Part shown: positions 43,772 through 52,954 of the stretch, piece after piece
Layout: every line of letters begins with the position of its first letter
Numbering within the stretch: position 1 is the first letter of the stretch
From: Lachnospiraceae bacterium
GTDB lineage: Bacteria; Bacillota; Clostridia; Lachnospirales; Lachnospiraceae
Direction: 5' to 3'
Length of the DNA stretch: 64,000 bases
NCBI GenBank assembly: GCA_030526405.1
Contig: JAUNCZ010000002.1
Location: 1 to 64,000 of the forward strand
Notes under the pieces: generated by a model
Told to the model about the DNA's origin: nothing
The model's database searches: none
Seen by the model: the letters and a program-made list of their open reading frames with translations, nothing else
Program-made: the position numbers and the translations under genes

Positions 43772-45121
43772 ATGTCAAATCAGAAAAAAACAGCCAGCGT
43801 AGATAATATCTATCGTCTGGAAGGACGTGTGCCGGTTGCCAAGGCTATTCCATTCGGCTTCCAGCACGTTCTGGCCATGTTTGTTGCCAATGTAACTCCG
43901 CTGATCATTATTGCGGGAGCTGCCATTTATAACGGACAGGCATTTACAGGTCTCGAGACAGCGCAGCTGATCCAGAACTGTATGCTGATCGCCGGTGTTG
44001 GTACTCTGATCCAGCTGTATCCGATCTGGAGGATCGGTTCGGGATTGCCCATTGTCATGGGATTGAGTTTTACCTTCCTGGCAGCCTGCCTTACCGCAGC
44101 ATCCCAGGATTACGGCCTTATGGTGGGCGGAATCATCGTTGGCGGATGTATTGAAGGAGTGCTGGGTCTTACTGCAAAATACTGGAGAAAGCTGATTCAG
44201 CCTATCGTTGCAGGCTGTGTTGTAACTGCCATCGGTCTCAGTATCCTGAATGTAGGTGTAAGCTCTTTTGCCAGCTCCGGAAAATATGAAACAGGTGCAT
44301 GGCAGAACCTTCTGGTGGGAACCATCACCCTTGCCTGCTGTCTGGCATTCAATGTATTTGCCAGAGGCTTCTGGAGACAGCTGAACGTTCTCTTCGGACT
44401 GATTGTTGGCTATATTGTATCCATTGGCTTCGGAATGGTAGATTTCTCCAATCTGAAGGGGATTGTGGATCAGCTGGGAGTATTTTCCTTCCCAAGACTG
44501 TTTGCCTATACACCAAAATTTGATGTGGGAATCATCGCATCCTTCGTCATCGTATTCCTTGTTTCCGCAGTGGAGACCATCGGTGATACAACAGCTGCAT
44601 GTACCGGTGCTCTTGGAAGAGATATCACAGACAAAGAGGTCAGTGGATCTCTTGCGGTAGATGGCTTTATCTCTGCTGTTGCCGGCGGCGTTTTCGGTGT
44701 TTCTCCCATCACATCCTTCAGCCAGAACGTAGGTCTGCTGAAGATGACACGAGTGGTAAACCGATTCACCATCATGTTTGGTGCCCTGCTTATGATCCTG
44801 GGTGGTCTGTTCCCACCGATCGGTGCGTTCCTTTCCACACTTCCTGACTGTGTGCTGGGCGGATGTACCGTGATCATGTTCGGTTCCATCGTGGTTGCAG
44901 GTTTTGAGATGATTGCCAAGGTTGGCTTCAGTCACAGAAATATGATCATTGTTGCCACATCTCTGTGTGTAGGTGTAGGTGTAACTGAGGTGGAGGGCTT
45001 CTTCTCTGGACTTCCTTCCATCGTAGGTGATATCTTCGCTTCCAATATGGTAGCAGGTGTGTTTGTGGTATCCCTGATCCTGAGTCTTGTGCTCCCTGAA
45101 AATATGGGACATGAGATGTAA
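43772..45121 (+). CDS. NCS2-family uracil/xanthine permease
   Basis: 449 aa, about 12 to 14 membrane segments. The family pattern is clear: PFGFQHVLAMFVANVTPLII near the start, SGLPIVMGLSFTFL in the third segment, the substrate-site region VSAVETIGDTTAACTGALGR near 268, and VFGVSPITSFSQNVG near 308. The SFSQNVG and ETIGD elements are typical of xanthine rather than uracil carriers. It imports a purine with a cation. No purine riboswitch is visible in the 116-base leader. It converges on the TetR gene across a shared terminator. Confidence 0.88.
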   Translation: MSNQKKTASVDNIYRLEGRVPVAKAIPFGFQHVLAMFVANVTPLIIIAGAAIYNGQAFTGLETAQLIQNCMLIAGVGTLIQLYPIWRIGSGLPIVMGLSFTFLAACLTAASQDYGLMVGGIIVGGCIEGVLGLTAKYWRKLIQPIVAGCVVTAIGLSILNVGVSSFASSGKYETGAWQNLLVGTITLACCLAFNVFARGFWRQLNVLFGLIVGYIVSIGFGMVDFSNLKGIVDQLGVFSFPRLFAYTPKFDVGIIASFVIVFLVSAVETIGDTTAACTGALGRDITDKEVSGSLAVDGFISAVAGGVFGVSPITSFSQNVGLLKMTRVVNRFTIMFGALLMILGGLFPPIGAFLSTLPDCVLGGCTVIMFGSIVVAGFEMIAKVGFSHRNMIIVATSLCVGVGVTEVEGFFSGLPSIVGDIFASNMVAGVFVVSLILSLVLPENMGHEM

Positions 45122-45138
45122 GACAGAACTGAATACAG

Positions 45139-45173
45139 AAAAAAGGAAAGGCATCGGGCCTTTCCTTTTTTAT
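45139..45173. terminator. Bidirectional terminator between permease and tetR
   Basis: AAAAAAGGAAAGGC / GGCCTTTCCTTTTTT stem with three-base loop. Confidence 0.88.
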
Positions 45174-45177
45174 TACG

Positions 45178-45762
45178 TTATCTGATTATAAGACCTGAAA
45201 GAAAGACCCTTATATAGGAAACACATTCCTCGGTAAGGGAAAATGCTCCCTCCTTCATGGCCCATTCATAAAAGGTTCCCCTGATACTGCGGATCAGGTA
45301 ATCTGTAATCTGCTGGATATCAAAATCTGCCCGCAGCTCCCCCTTGGTCTGTCCGTGCAGGAGAAAGGTTTTGATGATGCGGTACAGTTCACGATCGCTG
45401 CGGAGAGCATCCTGCTCAATGGTACCCTCTGTCAGCTGATGAATATAAAGAACACGAATCAGATCCAGACCGATCTTTTTCTCTGTAAAGTTGCAGGAGG
45501 CACGGATAAATTCCTCCAGCCGTTCTGTCACCGATGCTTCGGGATCCATCTGTTCCTCCAGGGTTTTGTAATAGGCATCATACTCATGGAACATCTCTGA
45601 GATCACCGCTGCTTTGGAGGAGAAGTGAACGTAGAAGGTTCCCTTGGCAGTTCCTGCTTTTTCCACGATCTCATTTACAGAAACATTGTCATATCCCTTT
45701 TCACGGAATAATTCCAGAGAACACTGGTACAGGTGTTTTTTTGTTTTTTCACCCTTTGTCAT
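45178..45762 (-). CDS. TetR-family transcriptional regulator
   Basis: 194 aa. The N-terminal helix-turn-helix is seen at residues 9-50: LYQCSLELFREKGYDNVSVN, then EKAGTAKGTFYVHFSSKAAV. The rest is the helical ligand/dimer domain with no known ligand signature. AAAGGAG precedes the start at 45762. It is divergent from the peptide importer and only 42 bases from the first of three tandem repeats, so it most likely controls the importer and itself (inference). Confidence 0.88.
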   Translation of the reverse strand: MTKGEKTKKHLYQCSLELFREKGYDNVSVNEIVEKAGTAKGTFYVHFSSKAAVISEMFHEYDAYYKTLEEQMDPEASVTERLEEFIRASCNFTEKKIGLDLIRVLYIHQLTEGTIEQDALRSDRELYRIIKTFLLHGQTKGELRADFDIQQITDYLIRSIRGTFYEWAMKEGAFSLTEECVSYIRVFLSGLIIR

Positions 45763-45803
45763 AATTTGGTTATCTCCTTTGAATATCTAACAAGCTAACG
45801 ATA

Positions 45804-45911
45804 GCATACTGAGGATGCTCTGGCAAGGTATTTGCCATGGTATCCTGAGGATTCCCTGGCAGGATAATTGCAATGGTATCCTGAGGATTCCCTGGCAGAC
45901 TATTTGTAGAA
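45804..45911. repeat. Three 36-bp tandem repeats, operator-like, between tetR and the peptide importer
   Basis: Units at 45804-45839, 45840-45875 and 45876-45911. Units 2 and 3 share 23 identical leading bases; unit 1 is diverged. Each has the short palindrome ATCCTGAGGAT (45842-45852 and 45878-45888; ATACTGAGGAT at 45806-45816) and a CCTGGCA box. A partial fourth CTGGCAA follows. Placed between divergent genes and 25 bases before a -35 box, they fit a multi-site TetR operator. Confidence 0.8.
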
Positions 45912-45935
45912 TCTGGCAACATTCCCCCGTTTTTA

Positions 45936-45964
45936 TTGACTGCAGTATAGTATCAATGTATAAT
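45936..45964 (+). promoter_or_regulatory. Promoter of the peptide importer operon
   Basis: TTGACT at 45936-45941, 17-base spacer, TATAAT at 45959-45964. It leaves an 80-base leader. Confidence 0.8.
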
Positions 45965-46049
45965 TATAAAGTGACTGCGGTCATTTATGCTTCGCCGGGC
46001 GAAACAAATGTGTTTTCAGGGCGGTCAAATACTATGTGGGAGGAGAAAT

Positions 46050-47000
46050 ATGATCAAGTATATTTTCAAAAGAATCCTGATGCTGATCCCTGTTCTGATC
46101 GGTGTCACCTTTATCGTGTACTTTATTCTTGCTCTTACTCCGGGTGATCCTGTCACCATTATTCTTGGTGATCAGGCCACTGAGCAGAGCAAAGAAGAAC
46201 TCAGAGAAGAGCTTGGACTGAATCAGCCTTTACTGAAACGCTATGCAGACTATATGGTAGGGCTTCTGAAGGGAGATATGGGAAAATCCTATAAGAACAA
46301 TCTGGATGTGGCTGACCAGATTATGGAGCGTTTCCCTAACACAGCTATCCTGGCTCTGACAGCCATCCTGATTGCAATGCTGGTGGGAGTTCCGGTGGGA
46401 ATCATATCGGCAAAGCACCAGAATACCATACTGGACAGGATATCCATGATATTTGCCCTGACGGGCATATCCATGCCTGTATTCTGGCTGGGACTTCTGC
46501 TGGTTATCATTTTTGCTGTTAACTTAAGAATCCTGCCCTCTTCAGGCTTTGATACCAGTTCGCTGGGTGCGGCTCTGCGCAGTCTGGTGCTGCCGGGAAT
46601 CGTTCTCAGTGTAAATTCCATGGCAACTATTACCCGAATGACCAGATCCTCCATGCTGGAGGTTATGAGAAAGGACTACATTGATACAGCCAGAGCAAAG
46701 GGCGTATCAGAGAGAGTAGTTACCTTCCGTCATATGCTGAGCAATGCCCTGATTCCGATCATCACTGTTGTGGGAATTTCTTTCGGAAATCTTCTGGGTG
46801 GTTCCATCATTACAGAAACTGTGTTTGCATGGCCTGGAATCGGGCGATTTGTTGTTGAGTCCATTAAGATGAAGGACACACCTACTGTGCTGGGCTGTGT
46901 AATCTTCCTTTCTGTAATGTTCTCAGTGGTGAATCTGCTGATCGATATCCTGTATGCCTTTGTTGATCCGCGAATCAAATCACAGTACAAACTGAAATAA
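46050..47000 (+). CDS. Peptide/nickel-type ABC transporter permease (DppB/OppB)
   Basis: 316 aa from the ATG at 46050, behind GGAGGAG. First membrane helix at residues 9-29 (LMLIPVLIGVTFIVYFILAL), followed by the standard LTPGDPV and an extracytoplasmic segment, then five helices with the ATPase-contact loop DYIDTARAKGVSERVVTFRH near 210. It forms the pore with the next gene product. Confidence 0.92.
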   Translation: MIKYIFKRILMLIPVLIGVTFIVYFILALTPGDPVTIILGDQATEQSKEELREELGLNQPLLKRYADYMVGLLKGDMGKSYKNNLDVADQIMERFPNTAILALTAILIAMLVGVPVGIISAKHQNTILDRISMIFALTGISMPVFWLGLLLVIIFAVNLRILPSSGFDTSSLGAALRSLVLPGIVLSVNSMATITRMTRSSMLEVMRKDYIDTARAKGVSERVVTFRHMLSNALIPIITVVGISFGNLLGGSIITETVFAWPGIGRFVVESIKMKDTPTVLGCVIFLSVMFSVVNLLIDILYAFVDPRIKSQYKLK

Positions 47001-47017
47001 GAAAAGGAGTGAGGGTT

Positions 47018-47935
47018 ATGAAAGAAGATACAAAGAAATCTTTTACCGGTGAGCCTGATGCTCCTGAAGAGCGCGGCCTCTGGATGGATGTATGGACCCG
47101 CCTTTGCAAGAACAAAGTAGCCCTGGTGGGCATGTTTTTCCTGGTGCTTCTTGTGGTGGTGTCCCTTTCCACTTTTATCATCGACATTGTGACTAAGGAG
47201 TCTTTCTACAATAACTATGTGATCAAGCAGGAACTGACACAGAAGCTGAAGGGGCCTGGAGCAGGTCATATCTTTGGTCAGGATGAATTTGGCCGTGATG
47301 TGTTCCTGAGAATTATCTGGGGAACAAGATATTCTCTGCTGCTGGGTGTGGGAGCCACCATCATGGCTGCCATTCTCGGAGGTGCGGTAGGTGCTGTGGC
47401 AGGATTCTACGGAAAACATCTGGACAACCTGCTGATGCGACTGATGGATATTCTTCTGTCCATTCCGTCCATTCTGCTTTCCATTGCTATTGTAGCGGCT
47501 CTTGGAACCAGCATGTTTAACGTTATGCTGGCCATCGCCATCTCCTATATTCCTCAGTATGCGCGAATTGTCCGTGCTGCCATTATGGAGCAGAAGAGTA
47601 TGGAGTATATTGAGGCCTCAAGGGCCGTGGGTGCAGCGGATCCAAGAATTATCATCCGCCATATTATTCCAAATGCCCTGGCCCCCATCATTGTACAGGC
47701 TACCCTGGGAATTGCAGGCTGTATCCTGTCCATTGCCGGTCTTTCCTTCCTGGGACTGGGTATCCAGCCACCGGTGCCGGAGTGGGGTGGAATGCTGTCC
47801 AATGCACGTCAGTACATGCGTGATGCATGGCACATTACAGCATTTCCGGGACTGGCCATTATGCTGACAATTCTTTCTCTGAATCTGGTGGGTGATGCCC
47901 TTCGTGACGCCCTGGATCCAAAACTGAAAAACTAA
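47018..47935 (+). CDS. Peptide-type ABC transporter permease (DppC/OppC)
   Basis: 305 aa from the ATG at 47018; a GTG at 47009 sits too close to AAGGAG. It has the N-terminal cytoplasmic stretch, one helix (VALVGMFFLVLLVVVSLSTF), the GQDEFGRDVFLRIIWGTRYS motif near 88 and the EAA-type loop EASRAVGAADPRIIIRHI near 200. Partner of the preceding permease. Confidence 0.92.
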   Translation: MKEDTKKSFTGEPDAPEERGLWMDVWTRLCKNKVALVGMFFLVLLVVVSLSTFIIDIVTKESFYNNYVIKQELTQKLKGPGAGHIFGQDEFGRDVFLRIIWGTRYSLLLGVGATIMAAILGGAVGAVAGFYGKHLDNLLMRLMDILLSIPSILLSIAIVAALGTSMFNVMLAIAISYIPQYARIVRAAIMEQKSMEYIEASRAVGAADPRIIIRHIIPNALAPIIVQATLGIAGCILSIAGLSFLGLGIQPPVPEWGGMLSNARQYMRDAWHITAFPGLAIMLTILSLNLVGDALRDALDPKLKN

Positions 47936-47950
47936 AGAGGAGATCGAAGG

Positions 47951-48928
47951 ATGAAAAGTGAAAAACTGCTTGAGATCAAAGATCTCGTTATTAAATATGA
48001 GACCAGCGACGGCGTGGTCCATGCTGTAAATGGTGTGAATCTCTCCATTGAGAAGGGACGCACTCTTGGACTTGTTGGCGAGACCGGTGCGGGAAAAACC
48101 ACCGTTGCCAAGGGAATTATGGGCATCGTGCCAAATCCTCCGGGAAAGGTGAGAGGAGGAGAAATCTTTTTTCAGGGGGAGGACCTTCTGAAAAAAGACT
48201 GGGCATCCATGAGAAGTATCAGGGGAAATGAAATCTCCATGATCTTCCAGGATCCCATGACAAGTCTGAACCCTGTTATGACCGTTGGGGATCAGATTGC
48301 CGAGGTAATCGCCATTCATCAGAATCTGAATAAAAAAGAGGCTGATATGAAGGCGAAGGAGATGCTGGAGATGGTAGGAATCCCTGCAGACCGCTCTGTG
48401 GAATATCCCCATCAGTTTTCCGGCGGTATGAAGCAGAGGGTGGTAATCGCCATTGCCCTGGCCTGCAACCCACAGCTGCTGATTGCGGATGAGCCCACCA
48501 CCGCCCTGGATGTTACTATTCAGGCCCAGGTGCTGGAGATGATGACCAATCTGAAAAATCAGATGAATACCTCCATGCTGCTGATCACCCATGATCTGGG
48601 TGTGGTGGCTCAGATCTGTGACAATGTGGCCATCATGTATGCTGGTGAGATCGTGGAATACGGTACGCTGAGAGATGTTTTCAAGGCCACTGCCCACCCA
48701 TATACAGAGGGACTGTTCGGTTCCATTCCAAGCCTTACCGCCGATGTGAAGCGTCTGAGCCCCATTGAGGGTCTGATGCCGGATCCCATGAACCTGCCAG
48801 AGGGCTGCAAATTCAGCCCCAGATGCAAATATGCAGATGATAGATGCCGTACCCAGGCACCGGCAGTGACACAGCTTTCTGATACACACTGTGCTTCCTG
48901 CTGGAGATTAGTAAAGGAGGAGAACTGA
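47951..48928 (+). CDS. Peptide ABC transporter ATPase (DppD/OppD)
   Basis: 325 aa. Walker [10 protein letters not shown] near residue 39, Q-loop [14 protein letters not shown] near 99, signature FSGGMKQRV near 158, Walker [13 protein letters not shown] near 178, and the C-terminal oligopeptide-type region with [14 protein letters not shown] whose cysteines bind a cluster or metal in some relatives. Last base overlaps the ATG of the next gene. Confidence 0.92.
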   Translation: MKSEKLLEIKDLVIKYETSDGVVHAVNGVNLSIEKGRTLGLVGETGAGKTTVAKGIMGIVPNPPGKVRGGEIFFQGEDLLKKDWASMRSIRGNEISMIFQDPMTSLNPVMTVGDQIAEVIAIHQNLNKKEADMKAKEMLEMVGIPADRSVEYPHQFSGGMKQRVVIAIALACNPQLLIADEPTTALDVTIQAQVLEMMTNLKNQMNTSMLLITHDLGVVAQICDNVAIMYAGEIVEYGTLRDVFKATAHPYTEGLFGSIPSLTADVKRLSPIEGLMPDPMNLPEGCKFSPRCKYADDRCRTQAPAVTQLSDTHCASCWRLVKEEN

Positions 48929-49905
48929 TGGCAGAAAAAAATCAGGAGATCCTTCGCGTAGAGGAACTGAAGAAATATTTTGATACTCCCAAGGGAAAAC
49001 TCCATGCGGTGGACGACGTAAACTTCACTCTGAACAGAGGAGAGACCCTTGGAATCGTAGGAGAGTCCGGCTGCGGCAAATCCACCATGGGACGTGCCAT
49101 CCTGCGTCTCCATGAGCCTACAGCAGGAAAAGTTTTCTTTGAGGGAGAGGATATCCTTTCCTATAATAAGGCAAAGATGAAGAAGCTCCGCCAGGAGATG
49201 CAGATCATTTTCCAGGATCCCTATTCCTCACTGAATCCCAGAATGACAGTAAAAGAAACCATTCTGGAGCCCATGCTGATCCATGGAATATTCAAAAAGA
49301 ATCAGACAGAGGAGATCAATGCCCGGGTTCGTCAGATTATGGATATGGTAGGTCTCTCCCAGAGACTGATCAATGCCTATCCCCATGAGCTGGACGGAGG
49401 ACGCCGCCAGCGAATCGGGATTGCCCGTGCCCTGGCTTTGAATCCAAAGTTTATTGTGTGCGATGAGCCGGTTTCCGCTCTGGATGTATCCATTCAGGCC
49501 CAGGTGCTGAATCTGATGCAGGACCTTCAGGAGGAACTGGGTCTTACCTATCTGTTCATCACCCACGATCTGTCTGTTGTGAAGCATTTTTCCAACGATA
49601 TCGCGGTAATGTATCTGGGACAGATGGTGGAGAAGGCGCCGGCAGCAGAGATTTTTGCTCATCCGCTGCATCCTTATACAGAGGCACTGCTTTCCGCAAT
49701 CCCTGTTCCGGATCCGGATGTGAAGATGGAGCGAATCATTCTGCAGGGAGAGCTTACATCCCCTGTTAATCCCGGTAAGGGCTGTCGTTTCGCCAAACGA
49801 TGTATCTATGCCACTGAAAAATGTCTTGCTGCTGATGTACCTCTTGACGAGGTGACACCAGGACACTTTGTGGCCTGTGCAAGACTGGCGGAGATCCGCA
49901 GCTGA
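48928..49905 (+). CDS. Peptide ABC transporter ATPase (DppF/OppF)
   Basis: 325 aa. Walker [10 protein letters not shown] near residue 43, [15 protein letters not shown] near 92, Walker [12 protein letters not shown] near 175. The signature loop reads [16 protein letters not shown], with DGG in place of the usual SGG; this is seen in some OppF proteins. The C-terminal [14 protein letters not shown] region parallels the preceding subunit. Pairs with it as a heterodimer. Confidence 0.92.
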   Translation: MAEKNQEILRVEELKKYFDTPKGKLHAVDDVNFTLNRGETLGIVGESGCGKSTMGRAILRLHEPTAGKVFFEGEDILSYNKAKMKKLRQEMQIIFQDPYSSLNPRMTVKETILEPMLIHGIFKKNQTEEINARVRQIMDMVGLSQRLINAYPHELDGGRRQRIGIARALALNPKFIVCDEPVSALDVSIQAQVLNLMQDLQEELGLTYLFITHDLSVVKHFSNDIAVMYLGQMVEKAPAAEIFAHPLHPYTEALLSAIPVPDPDVKMERIILQGELTSPVNPGKGCRFAKRCIYATEKCLAADVPLDEVTPGHFVACARLAEIRS

Positions 49906-49924
49906 GATATGTGATTTTAAAAAT

Positions 49925-49957
49925 CCACAGATGAACTCCTCTGAACCTGATCTGTGG
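49925..49957 (+). other. Stem-loop between ATPase and binding-protein genes
   Basis: CCACAGAT / ATCTGTGG stem with a 17-base loop, no T run. It could protect or separate the downstream binding-protein message rather than stop transcription. Confidence 0.5.
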
Positions 49958-50005
49958 GGAAGAGCAGTTTGACTGTTGATAATATATGTAAAGGAGAAAA
50001 GAGTT

Positions 50006-51568
50006 ATGAAAAAAAATCTAATGAAGAAAACTGCCTGCGCAGTGCTTGCTGCTGCCATGGCCTTTTCACTGACTGCCTGTGGAGGCAGTTCCGGTGATTC
50101 TGCTTCCTCAGAGGCTGCAGAGGTATCCTACAAGGACACCTTTACCTTCTCGCAGGCGGCAGACATTGTAACACTGGATCCGGCTGATACAGCTGCCATC
50201 CCTACACTGGATGTGCTCTGTGGAATCTATGATTCCCTGGTTACCTTTGATGCAGATATGAATGTGGTTCCCTGTCTGGCAACAGAGTGGGATCAGGAGG
50301 ATGAACTGCATTACACATTCAAACTCCGTGATGATGTTGTATTCCATAACGGAGATCCTATGACTGCAGAGGACGTTGTATATTCCATCAAACGTCTTGC
50401 TGTCAGTGCAAAAAATGCTTCTCTTATGTCGGCTCTGGAGGATGCAGAAGCTGTGGATGATTATACTGTGAAGTTTACATTATCACAGCCCGCACCAACC
50501 TTCCTGAATAACCTGGCAAACACAGCAGCTGCTATCCTTCCCCAGAGCTATATGGAGGAGAATGGTGAGGATATCATTACCACTGCTCCTGTGGGAACCG
50601 GTGCATACAAATTTGTTGAGTGGAAACAGGGAAGCTCCGTGACCATGGAGGCAAATGAGGACTACTGGGACGGAGAGGTTACCACAAAGAATGTAATCAT
50701 GAAGGTTATTCCTGAGGCATCTCAGAGAACCATCGCTCTGGAAACCGGTGAGATCGACTGTGCCTACGGTGTTCAGTCCAACGACATCTCCAGAATCGAT
50801 GAGGATCCAACCATGAATCTTCTGATGGCACCTGCTCTTTCCACCGCATTTGTATGTATGAACTATGAGAAGGCGGGAATTGACAACAAGGATGTCCGTG
50901 AGGCGATTCGTCTTGCCATTGACTCTCAGAGCATTGTGGATGCTGTATATTATGGTGCAGCAGAGCCGGATAATACCATTATTCCTTTTGCAGCCTTCGG
51001 TTATCAGGAGGATGCAGCTGAGATCGAGTATAATCCTGAGAAGGCAAAAGAGCTTCTGGCAGCAGCAGGCTACGGAAATGGTTTCAGCACCAATATCTAT
51101 ACCAATGACAACCAGCAGTCTGTGGAGATCTGTCAGATCATCCAGGCTCAGCTGAAGGAAGTGGGTATTGACTGTGAGGTGAAAACTCTTGAGTTTGGTA
51201 CTTTCCTTGACAAGATCGGATCAGGTGAGCATGATCTCTGTCTGATGACCTGGTCCACAGGTACTGTTGATGCAGACTTTACCTACTACGCACAGTTCCA
51301 TTCTTCCCAGTATGGAATCTACGGAAACATGATGACTCCTGATCTGTTCCCAGGTCTGGATGAGAAGCTGGATGAGGCAAGAAGCACTTCTGATCAGGAG
51401 GTTCGTATGGCAGCATACAAAGAGGTGGAGGAGATCCTCACTGAGAATTCCATCTACCGTCCACTTGTTTGCCGCAGCAGTGTTGTGGGTACAACTGCAA
51501 AGGTGGAGAATTTTGAGCTTCGCGCCAACGATATCTATAACTTCAAGCACGTAAAGGTTCAGGAGTAA
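50006..51568 (+). CDS. Peptide ABC transporter substrate-binding lipoprotein (family 5)
   Basis: 520 aa from the ATG at 50006 with AAAGGAG upstream. Lipobox LTAC places the lipid cysteine at residue 21, followed by a Gly/Ser/Ala linker. The family-5 binding domain shows KLRDDVVFHNGDPMTAEDVV near 100 and APVGTGAYKFVEWKQGSSV near 194. It captures peptides or small peptide-like molecules for the four preceding genes; order with the binding protein last is less common than first. Confidence 0.9.
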   Translation: MKKNLMKKTACAVLAAAMAFSLTACGGSSGDSASSEAAEVSYKDTFTFSQAADIVTLDPADTAAIPTLDVLCGIYDSLVTFDADMNVVPCLATEWDQEDELHYTFKLRDDVVFHNGDPMTAEDVVYSIKRLAVSAKNASLMSALEDAEAVDDYTVKFTLSQPAPTFLNNLANTAAAILPQSYMEENGEDIITTAPVGTGAYKFVEWKQGSSVTMEANEDYWDGEVTTKNVIMKVIPEASQRTIALETGEIDCAYGVQSNDISRIDEDPTMNLLMAPALSTAFVCMNYEKAGIDNKDVREAIRLAIDSQSIVDAVYYGAAEPDNTIIPFAAFGYQEDAAEIEYNPEKAKELLAAAGYGNGFSTNIYTNDNQQSVEICQIIQAQLKEVGIDCEVKTLEFGTFLDKIGSGEHDLCLMTWSTGTVDADFTYYAQFHSSQYGIYGNMMTPDLFPGLDEKLDEARSTSDQEVRMAAYKEVEEILTENSIYRPLVCRSSVVGTTAKVENFELRANDIYNFKHVKVQE

Positions 51569-51589
51569 AGTTGAAAAATGCTTTTGACA

Positions 51590-51622
51590 GGAAAAGGGGT
51601 TGTCATCTGACAGCCCTTTTCC
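51590..51622 (+). terminator. Terminator/attenuator after the binding protein
   Basis: GGAAAAGGGGTTGTCA / TGACAGCCCTTTTCC stem with two-base loop. The T run is partly inside the stem, so some read-through into the hydrolase genes is likely. Confidence 0.75.
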
Positions 51623-51691
51623 TTGTGTCAGAAGCAGTGCCGGTTTCTTCTGTTTCAGAGGGCGGCAGATTAAGAAAGGGAGGAAAAACAG

Positions 51692-52936
51692 ATGCTTTAC
51701 TGGTCAGATGAAGGCTCTGCAAAGCTTTTTGTGGAGCTGTATGTAAGTGTGATCCACAGGGCAGCAGAACAGACCGGATCCTTTGTGGAATTCTTCAACA
51801 TCACAGGACAGAAGCCGGTGATGAAAACAGAGGAGGAGATGAAGCGGGCAGCAGAACAGCTGAACATGGCATTTTCCGGTATTTCGGGACACAGGGGAGA
51901 ATATCTGCGGGATATGCTCCGTGGAGTGGAGACCCTGCTTGCCCTTACCTGTGGGGAAAAAATCCCCTATCAGGAGGCGGTGAGACGGATCCTTGGATTT
52001 GAGATGCGGGAGGTATCAGAGGAGAGGTTCATCCGCGTCAGCCATGAGGTGGACCGGATGCTGGAGGAGGACGGCTATCACCAGAGCACCACAGGGCAGA
52101 AGGTGAAGCAGTGGTTTGAGGATAATCTGCTGCAGCCGGAGGAACTCTCAGACACTGCCCTCTCTGTGCTGGCCCTTCTCCAGAGAGAAACAAGGCGGAT
52201 CATTCCCCTTCCGGAAGAGGAGGGCTGGGGAAAGCTGGAACTGACAGAGGGGGTATCCTGGGGGGCCTTCAGTGATTACCAGGGCCATTATATCACCAAT
52301 ATGCTGATGAACAGGGAAAGTGTATGGAAGCGCCCAAATTTCATTGATACAGTGGCCCACGAGCTGTATCCGGGACATCACACCTGGTATACCAGGCGAG
52401 AACAGCTGTTTTATCAGGATCAGGTGCCGCTGGAGGCTTCTGTTCTTGGAATTGGCAGTGCGGAGGATCTTCTCTTCGAGGGAATGCCGGAAAGCGGCGT
52501 GCATTTTCTGGGCATCGATGATCCACAGGTGGAAACAGAGGGGATGGACAGTGAATTAAAGCATAAGATCACATTGGCAAGAATGATCATTCAGTGTACC
52601 AGAATCCTGGAGATCAATGCCTGCTACCATTATCATGTGGAGGGTGCTTCCAGAGAGCAGGTAATCCAGGAACTGACAGGGGACGGCTGGTTTGAACAGA
52701 CTGTGGCGGAGAGGGTGTTCCGGTATTTCTCACATCCGCTGAATTCTCTGTATTATCCCTCATATTACTACGGAAGATGGATCATGACCTATGCCTATGA
52801 TTGTTTTGCACCTGAGGACAGAGAACTGTTTTTCCGTACCGCCTACGATGTTCCCCATACTACAGGCACATTTATCAGAAGAATAGAAGAGCTGACAGGA
52901 GAGGCATTTGACCCTGTTACCATGGCTCAGAATTAG
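51692..52936 (+). CDS. DUF885-like zinc metallopeptidase candidate
   Basis: 414 aa, no signal peptide. The central AHELYPGHHTWYTRREQL near residue 222 matches the HExxxGHH-type motif of DUF885 peptidases (HEGYPGHH in known members); E at the partner helix is plausible in EDLLFEGMPESG near 257. Overall length is shorter than the 550-600 aa of typical DUF885 proteins. It follows the peptide importer and precedes an amidohydrolase, so hydrolysis of the imported peptides inside the cell is likely (inference). GGGAGG is the ribosome site. Confidence 0.6.
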   Translation: MLYWSDEGSAKLFVELYVSVIHRAAEQTGSFVEFFNITGQKPVMKTEEEMKRAAEQLNMAFSGISGHRGEYLRDMLRGVETLLALTCGEKIPYQEAVRRILGFEMREVSEERFIRVSHEVDRMLEEDGYHQSTTGQKVKQWFEDNLLQPEELSDTALSVLALLQRETRRIIPLPEEEGWGKLELTEGVSWGAFSDYQGHYITNMLMNRESVWKRPNFIDTVAHELYPGHHTWYTRREQLFYQDQVPLEASVLGIGSAEDLLFEGMPESGVHFLGIDDPQVETEGMDSELKHKITLARMIIQCTRILEINACYHYHVEGASREQVIQELTGDGWFEQTVAERVFRYFSHPLNSLYYPSYYYGRWIMTYAYDCFAPEDRELFFRTAYDVPHTTGTFIRRIEELTGEAFDPVTMAQN

Positions 52937-52954
52937 GAAAGGAAAGGACACTAT

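Noticed and set aside
43775-45154. Reverse open frame of 459 codons
   Set aside because: Shadow of the NCS2 permease gene; His/Gln/Thr-rich text with no family pattern.
45804-45911. CRISPR-like repeat array
   Set aside because: The units are directly adjacent with no spacers and no cas genes are present.
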